Part shown: one piece after another, positions 1 to 8,568 of the stretch
Layout: the number at the start of each line of letters is the position of its first letter
Position numbering within the stretch: position 1 is the stretch's first letter
Source: Millisia brevis NBRC 105863
GTDB lineage: Bacteria; Actinomycetota; Actinomycetes; Mycobacteriales; Mycobacteriaceae
DNA length: 64,000 nucleotides
Assembly: GCF_001552615.1 (NCBI RefSeq)
Contig: NZ_BCRN01000015.1
Coordinates: 62,001 to 126,000 of the forward strand
Direction of reading: 5' to 3'
Translations under genes and position numbers: made by a program
The notes under the pieces: model-generated
Databases searched by the model: none
Seen by the model: the letters and a program-made list of their open reading frames with translations, nothing else
Told to the model about the DNA's origin: nothing

Positions 1-1404
1 GGCGACCACGTCGGGGTGGGTGTCGAAGTAGGCGGTGTCGATGCGACCGGCCAGGAAGTCCGATTCCCGCAGGATCGCGATCAGCAACTCCCGGTTGTTG
101 ATCGGGCCGTGCAGGACGGCGCGGTCGAGGGCGTCCGCGAGCAGGGCCGCGGCGCGTCGGCGGCTCGGCGCGCGGGCGATCACCTTCGCGAGCATCGGGT
201 CGTAATGCACGCCGATCAGCGAACCGTCCTCGACTCCGGAGTCCAGGCGCACCCACTGGTCGCCGGGCGGGATGTCGAACGCCACGCGCGCGCCGGGCAC
301 CTCGAAGCGGTGCAGCAGCCCGGTGCGCGGCGACCAGTCGCGGGCGGGTTCCTCCGCGTAGAGCCGCACCTCGATCGCGTGGCCGGTCGAGGCGGGCGGT
401 TCGGGCCCCAGCAAATCCCCTTCGGCCATCCGCAACTGCAGGTCGACCAGGTCGAGGCCGGAGGTGGCCTCGGTGACCGGATGTTCCACCTGCAGGCGGG
501 TATTCATCTCGAGGAACCAGAAGCTGCCGTCGTCCTCGGCGAGGAATTCGACGGTGCCGGCGCCCAGATAGGAGATCGCGCCCGCCGCGGTGCGCGCGGC
601 GTCGAAGAGCTTCTCGCGCATCCCCGGCTGCTGCTCGACCAGCGGCGACGGCGCTTCCTCGACAACCTTCTGATGGCGGCGTTGCAGCGAGCATTCCCGC
701 TCGCCGATCGCCCAGACGGTGCCGGCGGCGTCGGCCATCACCTGCACCTCGATATGCCGGCCGCGCGGCAGATATCGTTCGCAGAAGACCGCCTCGTCAC
801 CGAAGGCCGACCTCGCCTCGCGCCGGGCCGATTCGACCGCTTCGGGCAGCTCCGCGAGCGTGCCGACGATCCGCATGCCGCGCCCACCGCCGCCGGCGGA
901 CGCCTTGATCAGCACCGGCAGATCCGCCTCGGTCACCGCGGCGGGGTCGAGCTCGGGCAGCACCGGCACCCCGGCGGCAGCCATCAACTTCTTCGACTCG
1001 ATCTTCGAGCCCATCGCGTCGATCGCCGCCGGCGGCGGGCCGATCCAGGTCAGCCCGGCGGCGAGCACCGCGCGAGCGAATCCGGTGTTCTCGGAGAGGA
1101 ATCCGTAGCCGGGGTGGATCGCGTCGGCGCCGGCAGCGAGCGCCGCGGCGATCACCTTGTCGCCGCGCAGATAGGTATCGGCCGGGCCGTCGCCGGGCAG
1201 CCGGACCGCGGCGTCCGCCTCCGCGACGAAGGGGGCGTCGGCGTCCGGGTCGGAGAAGACGGCCACCGCGCCACGGCCGGTGCGCCGGCAGGTGGCGAAG
1301 ACGCGGCGGGCGATCTCGCCGCGGTTGGCCACCAGCACCGAGGAGATCGGCGCGACGGCGATGGACAGCGGAGCTTCTGCGGGGGTTTCTGCGGTGGCGG
1401 TCAC
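1..1404 (-). CDS. Acyl-CoA carboxylase alpha subunit, biotin carboxylase part (3' end cut by window)
   Basis: ATP-dependent carboxylation of biotin, the first half-reaction of an acyl-CoA carboxylase (acetyl-, propionyl-, methylcrotonyl- or geranyl-CoA type). The visible 468 residues are the N-terminal biotin carboxylase domain: the VLVANRGEIARR start, the GYGFLSEN segment, the glycine-rich ATP-grasp loop KASAGGGGRGMR, the ERDCSLQRRHQK-like stretch (here RECSLQRRHQK), and the EMNTRLQVEHPVTE active-site motif. The biotinyl-carrier domain should lie beyond the left edge. I chose the GTG at 1404 because it lies 7 nt after the stop of the carboxyltransferase gene and leads directly into the conserved N-terminus. 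It is the last visible gene of a five-gene minus-strand operon. The subunit type is certain; the acyl-CoA substrate is not. A long open frame on the opposite strand is a shadow. Confidence 0.93.
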   Translation of the reverse strand, partial: MTATAETPAEAPLSIAVAPISSVLVANRGEIARRVFATCRRTGRGAVAVFSDPDADAPFVAEADAAVRLPGDGPADTYLRGDKVIAAALAAGADAIHPGYGFLSENTGFARAVLAAGLTWIGPPPAAIDAMGSKIESKKLMAAAGVPVLPELDPAAVTEADLPVLIKASAGGGGRGMRIVGTLAELPEAVESARREARSAFGDEAVFCERYLPRGRHIEVQVMADAAGTVWAIGERECSLQRRHQKVVEEAPSPLVEQQPGMREKLFDAARTAAGAISYLGAGTVEFLAEDDGSFWFLEMNTRLQVEHPVTEATSGLDLVDLQLRMAEGDLLGPEPPASTGHAIEVRLYAEEPARDWSPRTGLLHRFEVPGARVAFDIPPGDQWVRLDSGVEDGSLIGVHYDPMLAKVIARAPSRRRAAALLADALDRAVLHGPINNRELLIAILRESDFLAGRIDTAYFDTHPDVVA

Positions 1405-1411
1405 GAGAGCC

Positions 1412-3010
1412 TCACATCCGGAAGACACCGAACGCGTCGGTGCCCTCGATCGGTCCGTTGGCGATGGCGGACAGGCATATTCCGAGCACCGTGCGGGTAT
1501 CGCGGGGGTCGATCACGCCGTCGTCGTAGAGCAGGCCCGACATGACCGTCGGCAGCGATTCCGCGTCGATCTGGTGCTCGACCATCGCGCGCATCGCGGC
1601 GTCGCCGTCCTCGTCGAAGGCCGTGCCGCGGGCGGCCGCGGCGGCGCGGGTGACGATCGAGAGCACCCCGGCGAGCTGGGCGCCGCCCATCACCGCCGAT
1701 TTCGCCGAGGGCCAGGCGAACAGGAAGCGCGGGTCGTAGGCGCGTCCGCACATGCCGTAGTGGCCGGCGCCGTAGGAGGCGCCGATCAGCACCGAGATAT
1801 GCGGGACGGTGGAATTGGAGACCGCGTTGATCATCATCGAGCCGTGCTTGATCATCCCGCCCTCCTCGTATTCCTTGCCCACCATGTAGCCGGTGGTGTT
1901 GTGCAGGAACAGCAGTGGCGTGTCGTAGCGGTTGGCCAGTTGGATGAACTGGGTGGCCTTCTGCGCCTCCTCGCTGAACAGCACGCCGCGCGCATTGGCC
2001 AGGATGCCCACCGGGTAGCCGTGCACCCGCGCCCAGCCGGTGACCAGCGACGAACCGTAGAGCGGCTTGAACTCGTCGAAGTCGGAGCCGTCGACCACCC
2101 GCGCGATCACCTCGCGCGGATCGAACGGGGTCTTCAGGTCGGGCGGGACGATGCCGAGCAATTCCTCGGTGTCGTAGAGCGGTTCGGGAACGTCGGTGCG
2201 CGGCGCGGGCCCGGCCTTGCGCCAGTTGAGCCGCCCGACGATGCCGCGGCCGAGGCGGATCGCGTCCTGCTCGTCGAGGGCGTAGTAGTCGGCCTGTCCG
2301 GAGACGGTGGCGTGCATGCGCGCCCCGCCGAGGGATTCCTCGTCGGCCTCCTCGCCGGTGGCCATCTTCACCAGCGGCGGCCCGGCCAGGAAGACCTTGG
2401 AGCGCCCCTCGATCATCACGACGTGGTCCGACATGCCGGGCACGTAGGCACCGCCGGCGGTCGAGTTGCCGAAGACGATCGCGATGGTGGGGATGCCGGC
2501 CTTCGACAGTCGCGTCAGGTCCCGGAAGAGCCGGCCGCCGGGGACGAAGACCTCCTTCTGGGTGGGCAGGTCCGCGCCGCCGGATTCGACCAGCGAGATC
2601 ATCGGCAGCCGGTTCTGCAGCGCGATGTCGTTGCAGCGCAGGATCTTGCGCAGCGTCCACGGGTTGCTGGTGCCGCCCTTGATCGTCGGATCGTTGGCGA
2701 CGATCATGCACTCGACCCCGTCGACCACCCCGATCCCGCAGACCACGGAGGCGCCGACGGTGAACTGGCTGCCGAAGCCGGCGAGCGGTGCGAGCTCGAG
2801 GAAGGGGCTGTCCGGGTCGACCAGCAGATCGATCCGTTCGCGGGCGGTCATCTTGCCGCGGTCGCGGTGGCGGGTGACGCTGCGTTCGCCGCCGCCGGCG
2901 ACGGCCACCTCGTGCTGTGCGGTGATCTCGCCGAGCTTGTCGAGCATCGCGGCGCTGTGCCCGGCGTAGTCGCCGGAGGTCGCGTCGATGCGGGTGCGCA
3001 GGGCGGTCAT
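1412..3010 (-). CDS. Acyl-CoA carboxylase beta subunit (carboxyltransferase)
   Basis: Transfers the carboxyl group from carboxybiotin to an acyl-CoA. The 532-residue length is normal for methylcrotonyl/propionyl/acyl-CoA carboxyltransferases. Visible family features are the N-terminal GKMTARERIDLLVDPDSPFLEL block, GGSSNP-like GGTSNPWT, ESGGADLPTQ, FGNSTAGGAYVPGMSD (oxyanion-hole region), and NTTGYMVG in the second crotonase-fold half. ESGGADLP and the sequence around it resemble methylcrotonyl-type rather than propionyl-type subunits, which fits the isovaleryl-type dehydrogenase next door. Its ATG overlaps the stop of the upstream dehydrogenase gene (ATGA, 3007-3010), so translation is probably coupled. 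Confident as a carboxyltransferase; the substrate is inferred. Confidence 0.94.
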   Translation of the reverse strand: MTALRTRIDATSGDYAGHSAAMLDKLGEITAQHEVAVAGGGERSVTRHRDRGKMTARERIDLLVDPDSPFLELAPLAGFGSQFTVGASVVCGIGVVDGVECMIVANDPTIKGGTSNPWTLRKILRCNDIALQNRLPMISLVESGGADLPTQKEVFVPGGRLFRDLTRLSKAGIPTIAIVFGNSTAGGAYVPGMSDHVVMIEGRSKVFLAGPPLVKMATGEEADEESLGGARMHATVSGQADYYALDEQDAIRLGRGIVGRLNWRKAGPAPRTDVPEPLYDTEELLGIVPPDLKTPFDPREVIARVVDGSDFDEFKPLYGSSLVTGWARVHGYPVGILANARGVLFSEEAQKATQFIQLANRYDTPLLFLHNTTGYMVGKEYEEGGMIKHGSMMINAVSNSTVPHISVLIGASYGAGHYGMCGRAYDPRFLFAWPSAKSAVMGGAQLAGVLSIVTRAAAAARGTAFDEDGDAAMRAMVEHQIDAESLPTVMSGLLYDDGVIDPRDTRTVLGICLSAIANGPIEGTDAFGVFRM

Positions 3011-4176
3011 CGGGCCGCCCCCGCCGGCTGCGGCGCGAAGCCGAGGCGCTTGGCGGCCAACGCGGTCAGGATCTCGGTGGTCCCGCCGCCGATGCCGAGG
3101 ATGCGCATATCCCGGTACTGCCGTTCCACTTCGCTGTCGGACATGTAGCCGAGCCCACCGAAGAGCTGCACCGCCTGGCTGGCGACCCATTCACCGGCCT
3201 CGACGGCGGTGTTCTTGGCGTGGCAGACCTCCGCGATCAGGTCGCGCTCCCCCGCGGCGTACCGCTCGGCCACCGAGCGGGAGTAGACCCGGGCGACGTC
3301 GATGCGGCGGTGCATATCGGCGAGGGTGTTCTGCACGGCCTGTCGGGCGATCAGCGGCTTGCCGAAGGTCTCCCGATCGCGGCACCACTGCGTCGCCAGG
3401 TCGAGGCAGCGCTGGGCGCCGGAGTAGGCCTGCACCGCGAGGGCGACCCGCTCGGTGACGAAGGCCCCGGCGATCTGGGCGAACCCGGATTCCGGTGCGC
3501 CGACCAGGTTCTCGACCGGTACCCGGACATCGACGTAGCTCAGTTCGGCGGTATCCGAGCAGCGCCACCCCATCTTGTCGAGCTTGCGGGTGACGGTGAA
3601 ACCCGGCGTGCCGGCCTCGACCACCAGCAGCGAGACCCCGCCGGCGCCGGGGCCGCCGGTGCGCACCGCGGTGACGACGAAGTCGGCGCGGCAGCCGGAG
3701 GTGATGAACGTCTTGGACCCGTTGACGACGAAGTGGTCGCCGTCGCGGCGGGCGGTGGTGGTGATGTGGCCGACGTCGGAGCCGCCGCCCGGTTCGGTGA
3801 TCGCCAGCGAGCCGATCTTCTCGCCGGCGAGCGTCGGGGCGACCCAGCGGTCGATCTGCCGGGCGTCCCCGGCGTTGATCAGGTGCGGCACCGCGATCCC
3901 GCAGGTGAACAGCGAGGCGAGCAGTCCGCCGGAGCAGCCGGCTTCGTGCAATTCCTCGGCGAGGATCGTCGCGTCGATGACGTCGCCGCCCTGGCCGCCG
4001 ACCTCGACGGGGAAGCCGATGCCCAGCAGCCCGGCCTTGCCCGCCGCCAGGTGCAGCGAGCGCGGCAACTCGCCCTCGCGTTCCCAGGTGCCGAGATCGG
4101 GCAGGATCTCGCGTTGCGCGAAGCTTCGGACGCTCGCGCGCAGGGCGAGGCGCTCCGGGGTGGTCCATACGCTCAC
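3007..4176 (-). CDS. Acyl-CoA dehydrogenase, isovaleryl-CoA-dehydrogenase type
   Basis: FAD enzyme introducing the alpha-beta double bond in an acyl-CoA, passing electrons to ETF. It has 389 residues, the normal length. ITEPGGGSDVGHI and KTFITSG are the FAD/substrate signatures. The usual catalytic Glu of medium-chain enzymes (YEGT) is replaced by glycine in GIGGGTTEI near the C-terminus. A Glu sits instead at about residue 242 (VTERVALA), the position used by isovaleryl-CoA and long-chain enzymes, so the protein should be active on branched chains. GTG start at 4176 overlaps the preceding stop (GTGA). In operon with the carboxylase, this gives the dehydrogenation-then-carboxylation logic of leucine or acyclic-terpenoid degradation. 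Confidence 0.92.
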   Translation of the reverse strand: MSVWTTPERLALRASVRSFAQREILPDLGTWEREGELPRSLHLAAGKAGLLGIGFPVEVGGQGGDVIDATILAEELHEAGCSGGLLASLFTCGIAVPHLINAGDARQIDRWVAPTLAGEKIGSLAITEPGGGSDVGHITTTARRDGDHFVVNGSKTFITSGCRADFVVTAVRTGGPGAGGVSLLVVEAGTPGFTVTRKLDKMGWRCSDTAELSYVDVRVPVENLVGAPESGFAQIAGAFVTERVALAVQAYSGAQRCLDLATQWCRDRETFGKPLIARQAVQNTLADMHRRIDVARVYSRSVAERYAAGERDLIAEVCHAKNTAVEAGEWVASQAVQLFGGLGYMSDSEVERQYRDMRILGIGGGTTEILTALAAKRLGFAPQPAGAAR

Positions 4177-5924
4177 CGGTGATCCTCCGGGATGTCGGCC
4201 GAGCCCAACAGGGTTCGGGGAATGTCGACGTGACGGGATCGGAGCCATTCGCCGATTCCCTTGGCCTGCGGGTCGAATCGGGCGCGCGAGGCGACCCCCT
4301 CCCCCAGCACCCCGATCAGCACCAGGTTGATCGCCCGCAGGTTCGGCAGCAGATGCCGCTCGATCGGCAGTTCCGCGGTTTCGGGTAGCAGTTCGCGCAC
4401 CCGGTCGACCGTCAGATAGTCGACCAACCAGCGGTAGGCGTCGTCGTCGCGCACCCAGACGCCGACGTTGGCATTGCCGCCCTTGTCGCCGGAGCGGGCG
4501 CCGGCGACCGCGCCGAGCGGCGCCCGGACGGTCTCGCCCGACGGATCGAACGCCGGCACGGACGGCTCGGCGACCGCCTCGAGTGCGACCGTGACCGCCG
4601 GCCCGGACGGGATGTCGATGCGCTCCCCGCCGATCACCACCACCTGTTCGATCGCGTCCCGCTCGACCCAGCCGGGATCGAAGACGCCGTAGGGGCTCTC
4701 CTTGCCGGGCGGGGCGGTCGCGGAGAAGCCGGGGTAGCTCGCCAACGCGAGTTCGATTCCGGCGGAGGAGAATCGGCGACCGACAGTGTCGGCGTTGGTG
4801 TCGCGCACCGCGACGTGCAACAACGCGGAGGCGGTCTGCTGGTCGGCGGCGTCCGGATGGTCGGTGCGGGCCAGGGTGTACCGGATGTCCTTCGGCGGCG
4901 CCGCGGCGAGCGCGTCGTCGAGTTGGGCGCGCACCAGCGCGGCCTTCGCCTCGATATCCAATCCGGTGAGCACGAAGGTCATCTCGTTGTAGAACCCGCC
5001 GAGCAGGTTGCGGGAGACCTTGATCGTCGGCGGCGCCGGCTCGCCGCGCACCCCGGTGATCGCCACCCGATCCGGGCCGTCCTGCCGAAGGACGGCGGTA
5101 TCGATGCGGGTGGTGACGTCGGGTCCGGCGTAACGGGCGCCGCCGATTTCGTAGAGCAGCTGTTCGGTGACCGTGCCGACGGTGACCGCCCCCGACGTGC
5201 CGGGGGCTTTGGTGATCACCACACTTCCGTCGGCGGCGACCTCGGCGATCGGAAAGCCGGCGTGCAGCAGATCGGGCAGTTCGGTGAAGTGCGAGTAGTT
5301 GCCGCCGGTCGCCTGGGTGCCACATTCGATGACGTGCCCGGCGACGGTGGCGCCGGCGAGCGCGTCGAGATCCTCGGGCCCCCAGCCGAAGGCGGCGATC
5401 GCCGGGCCGACGGTCAGCGACGCGTCGGTCACCCGACCGGTCACCACGACGTCGGCGCCGCGGCGCAGCGCCTCGGCGATGCCGAAGGCGCCGAGATAGG
5501 CGTTGGCGGTCAGTGGGGTGCCGAGGCCGAGATCGGCGGCGCGGCCGGTCAGGTCGTCACCCTCGACGTGTGCGACGGTGACCTCGATGCCCTGGTCGGC
5601 GGCGATCGTGCGGATCCGCTGTGCCAGCCCCGCCGGGTTGAGCCCACCGGCGTTGGCGACGATGCGGATCCCCTTCGCGGTCGCGTCGGCGAGGCAGTCG
5701 GAGAGCTGCCGCACAAAGGTGGTGGCGTACCCGGCGTCCGGGTCCTTCAGCCGGCCGCGGGCGAGGATCAGCATCGTCAGCTCGGCGAGGTAGTCGCCGG
5801 TGATCACATCGACCTCGCCGTAGTCGACCATCTCGCGCATCGCCGCCAGGCGGTCGCCGTAGAAGCCGGAGCAATTGGCGATCCGCAGCGGGCGGCCGTC
5901 GGGCGGGGTGAGCGGTCGGGTCAT
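4173..5924 (-). CDS. AtuA family protein (acyclic terpene utilisation, DUF1446)
   Basis: Protein of 583 residues of the AtuA family, named after the Pseudomonas citronellol/geraniol (atu) cluster; the biochemical role of the family is not established. Recognisable blocks are RIANCSGFYGDR at the N-terminus, GDYLAELTM, VANAGGLNPAGLAQRI, VTGRVTDASLTVGPA, ECGTQATGGNYSHF, and a C-terminal portion (SGDKGGNANVGVW) that is a separate short protein in some genomes. The ATG at 5924 overlaps the last base of the upstream stop (TGATG), and its own stop overlaps the dehydrogenase start. Its presence between an isovaleryl-type dehydrogenase and a biotin carboxylase argues for an isoprenoid or branched acyl-CoA pathway. 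Confidence 0.88.
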   Translation of the reverse strand: MTRPLTPPDGRPLRIANCSGFYGDRLAAMREMVDYGEVDVITGDYLAELTMLILARGRLKDPDAGYATTFVRQLSDCLADATAKGIRIVANAGGLNPAGLAQRIRTIAADQGIEVTVAHVEGDDLTGRAADLGLGTPLTANAYLGAFGIAEALRRGADVVVTGRVTDASLTVGPAIAAFGWGPEDLDALAGATVAGHVIECGTQATGGNYSHFTELPDLLHAGFPIAEVAADGSVVITKAPGTSGAVTVGTVTEQLLYEIGGARYAGPDVTTRIDTAVLRQDGPDRVAITGVRGEPAPPTIKVSRNLLGGFYNEMTFVLTGLDIEAKAALVRAQLDDALAAAPPKDIRYTLARTDHPDAADQQTASALLHVAVRDTNADTVGRRFSSAGIELALASYPGFSATAPPGKESPYGVFDPGWVERDAIEQVVVIGGERIDIPSGPAVTVALEAVAEPSVPAFDPSGETVRAPLGAVAGARSGDKGGNANVGVWVRDDDAYRWLVDYLTVDRVRELLPETAELPIERHLLPNLRAINLVLIGVLGEGVASRARFDPQAKGIGEWLRSRHVDIPRTLLGSADIPEDHR

Positions 5925-6781
5925 CACGCACCCCCTGCCGTGTCGGCGGTCGCGGGCTGATCGGCGGACGTGCGTCCGGGCTGCTCGGCGGACGTACGTC
6001 CGGGTCCGGGCGGCCCGGCGAAGGCCTGGGCGATCGTCAACCAGGTCCGCGCGTCCGCCCCGTCGGCGTGCACCTCGGACGCGTCGCCGCGCTGGGTGAC
6101 CAGCCGGCAGAAGGCGAGGGCGTCGGCGGTGACGCGCTGGGCGGCGTCCGCCGGCCCCCAGGTCCACACGTCCCCGTTCGGTCCGGTGATCTCGACCCGG
6201 AACTCCTCGGCCGGCGGCTCGAGCTCGCGGACCCGGAAGGCGAAGTCGCGGGTGCGCACCCCCAGGTGAGCGACCGCGCGCAACCTGTCGGTCGCGGCCC
6301 GTTCGATGCCGAGCGTGTCGACGACGTCGCAGCCGTGCGCCCAGGTCTCCATCAGCCGCGCGGTGACCATCGACGCGGCGCTCATCGGCGGGCCGAACCA
6401 CGGGATCTTGACGCCCGAGGGCACGTTCCCGAGCGCCGCCGCCAGGGCGGCGCGGCCGGCGCGCCACCGGTCGAGCAGGACGTCGACCTCCAGGCCCGCC
6501 CACTCGTGGGCACCGATATCCACGATCGCCATGCCGCGCTGCGCGGCGGTCGCCATCCGTTCGGCAAACCGCGCCGCGGCGGCCTCGTCGCCCGTCGCGG
6601 TCCCCACCGCATCACGTGCGACATCGTCGGTCCAGGCGAGGTGGCCGATCTGGTCGGCGATCGTCCAGCCGACGGCAGGGGTATCCCTGAGCCACTCGGT
6701 CGGAGCGAGAGAAGCGACAACGGCGTCGAGGTCCGCGCCCTCGGCCTCGAGGTCCGCGATGAGCAGTGTTGTGTCCGCCAC
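5924..6781 (-). CDS. TIGR03084-family metal-binding protein (DinB/mycothiol-isomerase fold)
   Basis: Protein of 285 residues with the N-terminal four-helix DinB/maleylpyruvate-isomerase fold: [22 protein letters not shown] and [15 protein letters not shown] carry the histidines that bind a divalent metal in this fold. Members of this TIGR family recur in actinobacterial acyl-CoA operons; their reaction is unknown, though related proteins use mycothiol. The GTG at 6781 was chosen because the fold begins immediately after it. The C-terminal 25 residues hold a short near-repeat (GRTSAEQP / GRTSADQP). This is the first gene of the operon and lies 30 nt downstream of a palindromic operator candidate. 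Confidence 0.82.
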   Translation of the reverse strand: MADTTLLIADLEAEGADLDAVVASLAPTEWLRDTPAVGWTIADQIGHLAWTDDVARDAVGTATGDEAAAARFAERMATAAQRGMAIVDIGAHEWAGLEVDVLLDRWRAGRAALAAALGNVPSGVKIPWFGPPMSAASMVTARLMETWAHGCDVVDTLGIERAATDRLRAVAHLGVRTRDFAFRVRELEPPAEEFRVEITGPNGDVWTWGPADAAQRVTADALAFCRLVTQRGDASEVHADGADARTWLTIAQAFAGPPGPGRTSAEQPGRTSADQPATADTAGGA

Positions 6782-6810
6782 ATCGTCAGCGTGGCAGCGG
6801 CACCAGAAAA

Positions 6811-6832
6811 AAGCAAGCATGAATGATTGCTT
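6811..6832. promoter_or_regulatory. Near-palindromic operator upstream of the acyl-CoA operon
   Basis: A 22-nt inverted repeat with arms AAGCAA...TTGCTT and inner CAT...ATG; 18 of 22 positions are symmetric. It sits 30 nt upstream of the first operon gene and is flanked by A/T-rich DNA in a GC-rich region. Size and symmetry fit a TetR-type regulator; none is encoded adjacent within this window on this side. Confidence 0.6.
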
Positions 6833-7059
6833 TCTTCCCGACGCCCGCCTTCCGGCAGGAACAAGTCGTCGACCGCCTCCACATCTGCGGCGCGACCGGC
6901 GGATCGGCCGCCAAATTCGCCGACCGGCAAAAGCCGGGCGACGGGACGGGTAGATTCCCGGCTGTCCGGTAACCGGTACGGCGTCGCCGCACGGCACGCC
7001 GCGAACCGACGGTGCAGCGGCCCCACCTCGAGCGGGCCCGAACAGTGACGAGGTGAGAG

Positions 7060-7410
7060 ATGACAGCGAAGCGTTGGATGCTGCGGGCCGGCTTGGCGAC
7101 GGCGACCCTGGCGGCCACCGCCGGAGCGAGCCTGCTGGCGGGCGCCGGCGAGGCGCAGGCCGCACCCCAGGGATGTGTGGCGGTATCCGGTGTGATCGGC
7201 GGCCTGTCGTGGTGCCCCGGCGGCGGCGACGGTCAGCATCGGGTGATCGCCCAGTGCGGCGCGAGCGTCTTCGGCGGCTTTGTGCGCAGCGAGCCGCTGG
7301 CCGGACCGTGGGTCTCCCCGCTGGAGGCCTCGATCGTCTCCTGCCAGACCCTGCCGACGCAGTGGGAGATCGCACCGCCGGCCTGGCCCGTGTGGCTCGA
7401 AACCCGGTGA
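7060..7410 (+). CDS. Small secreted protein, unknown function
   Basis: A 116-residue protein with a clear Sec signal peptide: KR-containing N-region, hydrophobic core (about residues 8-28, [20 protein letters not shown]) and a cleavage site near AQAAPQ. The mature part is about 82 residues with four cysteines (GCVAV, SWCPGG, AQCGAS, VSCQTL), suggesting two disulphides. Start at 7060 is supported by a GAGGTGAGAG ribosome-binding site just upstream. I do not recognise a family. It is followed after 31 nt by the SixA-like phosphatase gene, but no functional link is evident. Confidence 0.8.
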   Translation: MTAKRWMLRAGLATATLAATAGASLLAGAGEAQAAPQGCVAVSGVIGGLSWCPGGGDGQHRVIAQCGASVFGGFVRSEPLAGPWVSPLEASIVSCQTLPTQWEIAPPAWPVWLETR

Positions 7411-7441
7411 TGGCCGGCCCCCGCTCGACGACGCGATCCCG

Positions 7442-7951
7442 ATGACCCCGTCGGAGCAGGTCCGACTTCTGGTGCTGATGCGGCACGGGAAGTCGGACTA
7501 TCCGCCGGGCGTCGCCGATCACGAACGTCCGCTCAACGCGCGCGGCCGCGCGCAGGCCGCCGAATCGGGTGCCTGGCTGGCCGATCGATTGCCGCCGATC
7601 GACGCGGTGATCTGCTCGACGGCCACACGTACGCGCGAGACGCTGTCCCGCACGGGCATCGTCGCGCCGACCCGATTCGAGGAGGCGCTCTACGGCGCCA
7701 CCCCGGCGACGATCCTCGAGGAGATCTCGCTGAGCGAGCCGACCGTGCGCACCCTGCTGGTCGTCGGCCACTTTCCGGGACTACCGGAGACCGCGCTGAT
7801 CCTCGGCGGCGGTGTCGACTCGCCGGCGGTCCGCTCGGTGACGACGGGCTTCCCCACCTCCGCGGTCGCGGTCCTCGACACCGAACAGCCGTGGGACGCG
7901 CTGACTCCGGGCGCCTCTCGATTGATCGAGGTCTTCCAACACGGACGCTGA
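7442..7951 (+). CDS. SixA-like histidine phosphatase (phosphoglycerate-mutase superfamily)
   Basis: A 169-residue single-domain histidine phosphatase. The catalytic RHG motif is at residues 14-16 (LMRHGKSD), followed by the second-arginine region (STATRTRET) and the C-terminal catalytic histidine in [16 protein letters not shown] and the short length are typical of the SixA subgroup, which removes phosphate from phosphohistidine proteins, although actinobacterial members have not been tied to a partner. The ATG at 7442 gives a start directly before the first beta strand. A perfect hairpin follows the stop. Confidence 0.87.
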   Translation: MTPSEQVRLLVLMRHGKSDYPPGVADHERPLNARGRAQAAESGAWLADRLPPIDAVICSTATRTRETLSRTGIVAPTRFEEALYGATPATILEEISLSEPTVRTLLVVGHFPGLPETALILGGGVDSPAVRSVTTGFPTSAVAVLDTEQPWDALTPGASRLIEVFQHGR

Positions 7952-7983
7952 ACCGGCGCCGACCGCGAAGGTCGGCGCCGGTT
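7951..7983. terminator. Bidirectional terminator hairpin
   Basis: Perfect 13-bp inverted repeat (arms 7951-7963 and 7971-7983) with a 7-nt loop, between the convergent phosphatase and small membrane-protein genes. No long T-run follows, as is common in high-GC actinobacteria. Confidence 0.75.
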
Positions 7984-8021
7984 CGGGCCACCGTCGACGG
8001 CGACCGGGTCGATACGGACGG

Positions 8022-8213
8022 TCAGCGGTAGAACTTGACCCCCGCGACCACCGCGACACCGAGCAACGCCAGAATCGCCCAGCCGAAGCCGGCGATCAGC
8101 CAGATCGCGCCGAAACCCACCAGCACCGGGGCGACGGCGATCGCCGTGATCCCCGGGCTCTCGCGCACCGTATCGAGCGCTGCCTTCGTTCGATCGACAT
8201 TGTTACCCGCCAT
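8022..8213 (-). CDS. Small membrane protein of 63 residues
   Basis: Short protein MAGNNVDRTKAALDTVRESP followed by two hydrophobic stretches (about residues 21-40 and 41-60) separated by a glycine, predicting a two-helix membrane hairpin. The ATG at 8213 is preceded by GGAGGAGG, a strong ribosome-binding site, which rules out a longer in-frame start 57 nt upstream. Small membrane proteins of this kind occur widely in actinobacteria without known function. It converges on the SixA-like gene and shares its terminator. Confidence 0.75.
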   Translation of the reverse strand: MAGNNVDRTKAALDTVRESPGITAIAVAPVLVGFGAIWLIAGFGWAILALLGVAVVAGVKFYR

Positions 8214-8568
8214 GCGAGTCCTCCTCCGGTTGCGACCCCGCACCACCCACGATACGGACGTTCCCGCCATCGCGGATCATCCGACAACGGCGACACCGGG
8301 CCGGCCGCCGATCCAACAATGGAATGCGCGAATCCCCAAGAACCATAAATGAATGCGCAACAATGGCCCGAATCGCCGAGCGGGCCTCGGCACCCCCGCG
8401 CCCGCACCCGCCGTGGACACCGGTTCGCTAGTGTTTCCCGGTGGGGATACTGGGTAGGGGGACCACAATGATCGGTAGAAGCGTCACCGACGGACCGGTT
8501 CGGCGCGTGTCAGGCGTGCTTCGGTATCGAACGTCCGGCCCGATCGGCCGTTCGGAGCGTCGATAGGC
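8214..8568. other. 355-nt intergenic region with a possible 32-codon ORF
   Basis: Divergent promoter region between the small membrane gene and the MmpL gene. It holds a possible short ORF at 8468-8566 (32 codons, starts MIGRSVTDG) with a good ribosome-binding site (AGGGGG, 8456-8461) that ends 2 nt before the MmpL start. A GATACT hexamer at 8446-8451 is a possible -10. No other structure was recognised. Confidence 0.4.

Noticed and set aside
16-3148. Long open frames on the plus strand opposite the carboxylase genes
   Set aside because: They are Arg/Gly/Asp-rich antisense shadows of accurate minus-strand genes with conserved motifs; high GC keeps the opposite strand open.
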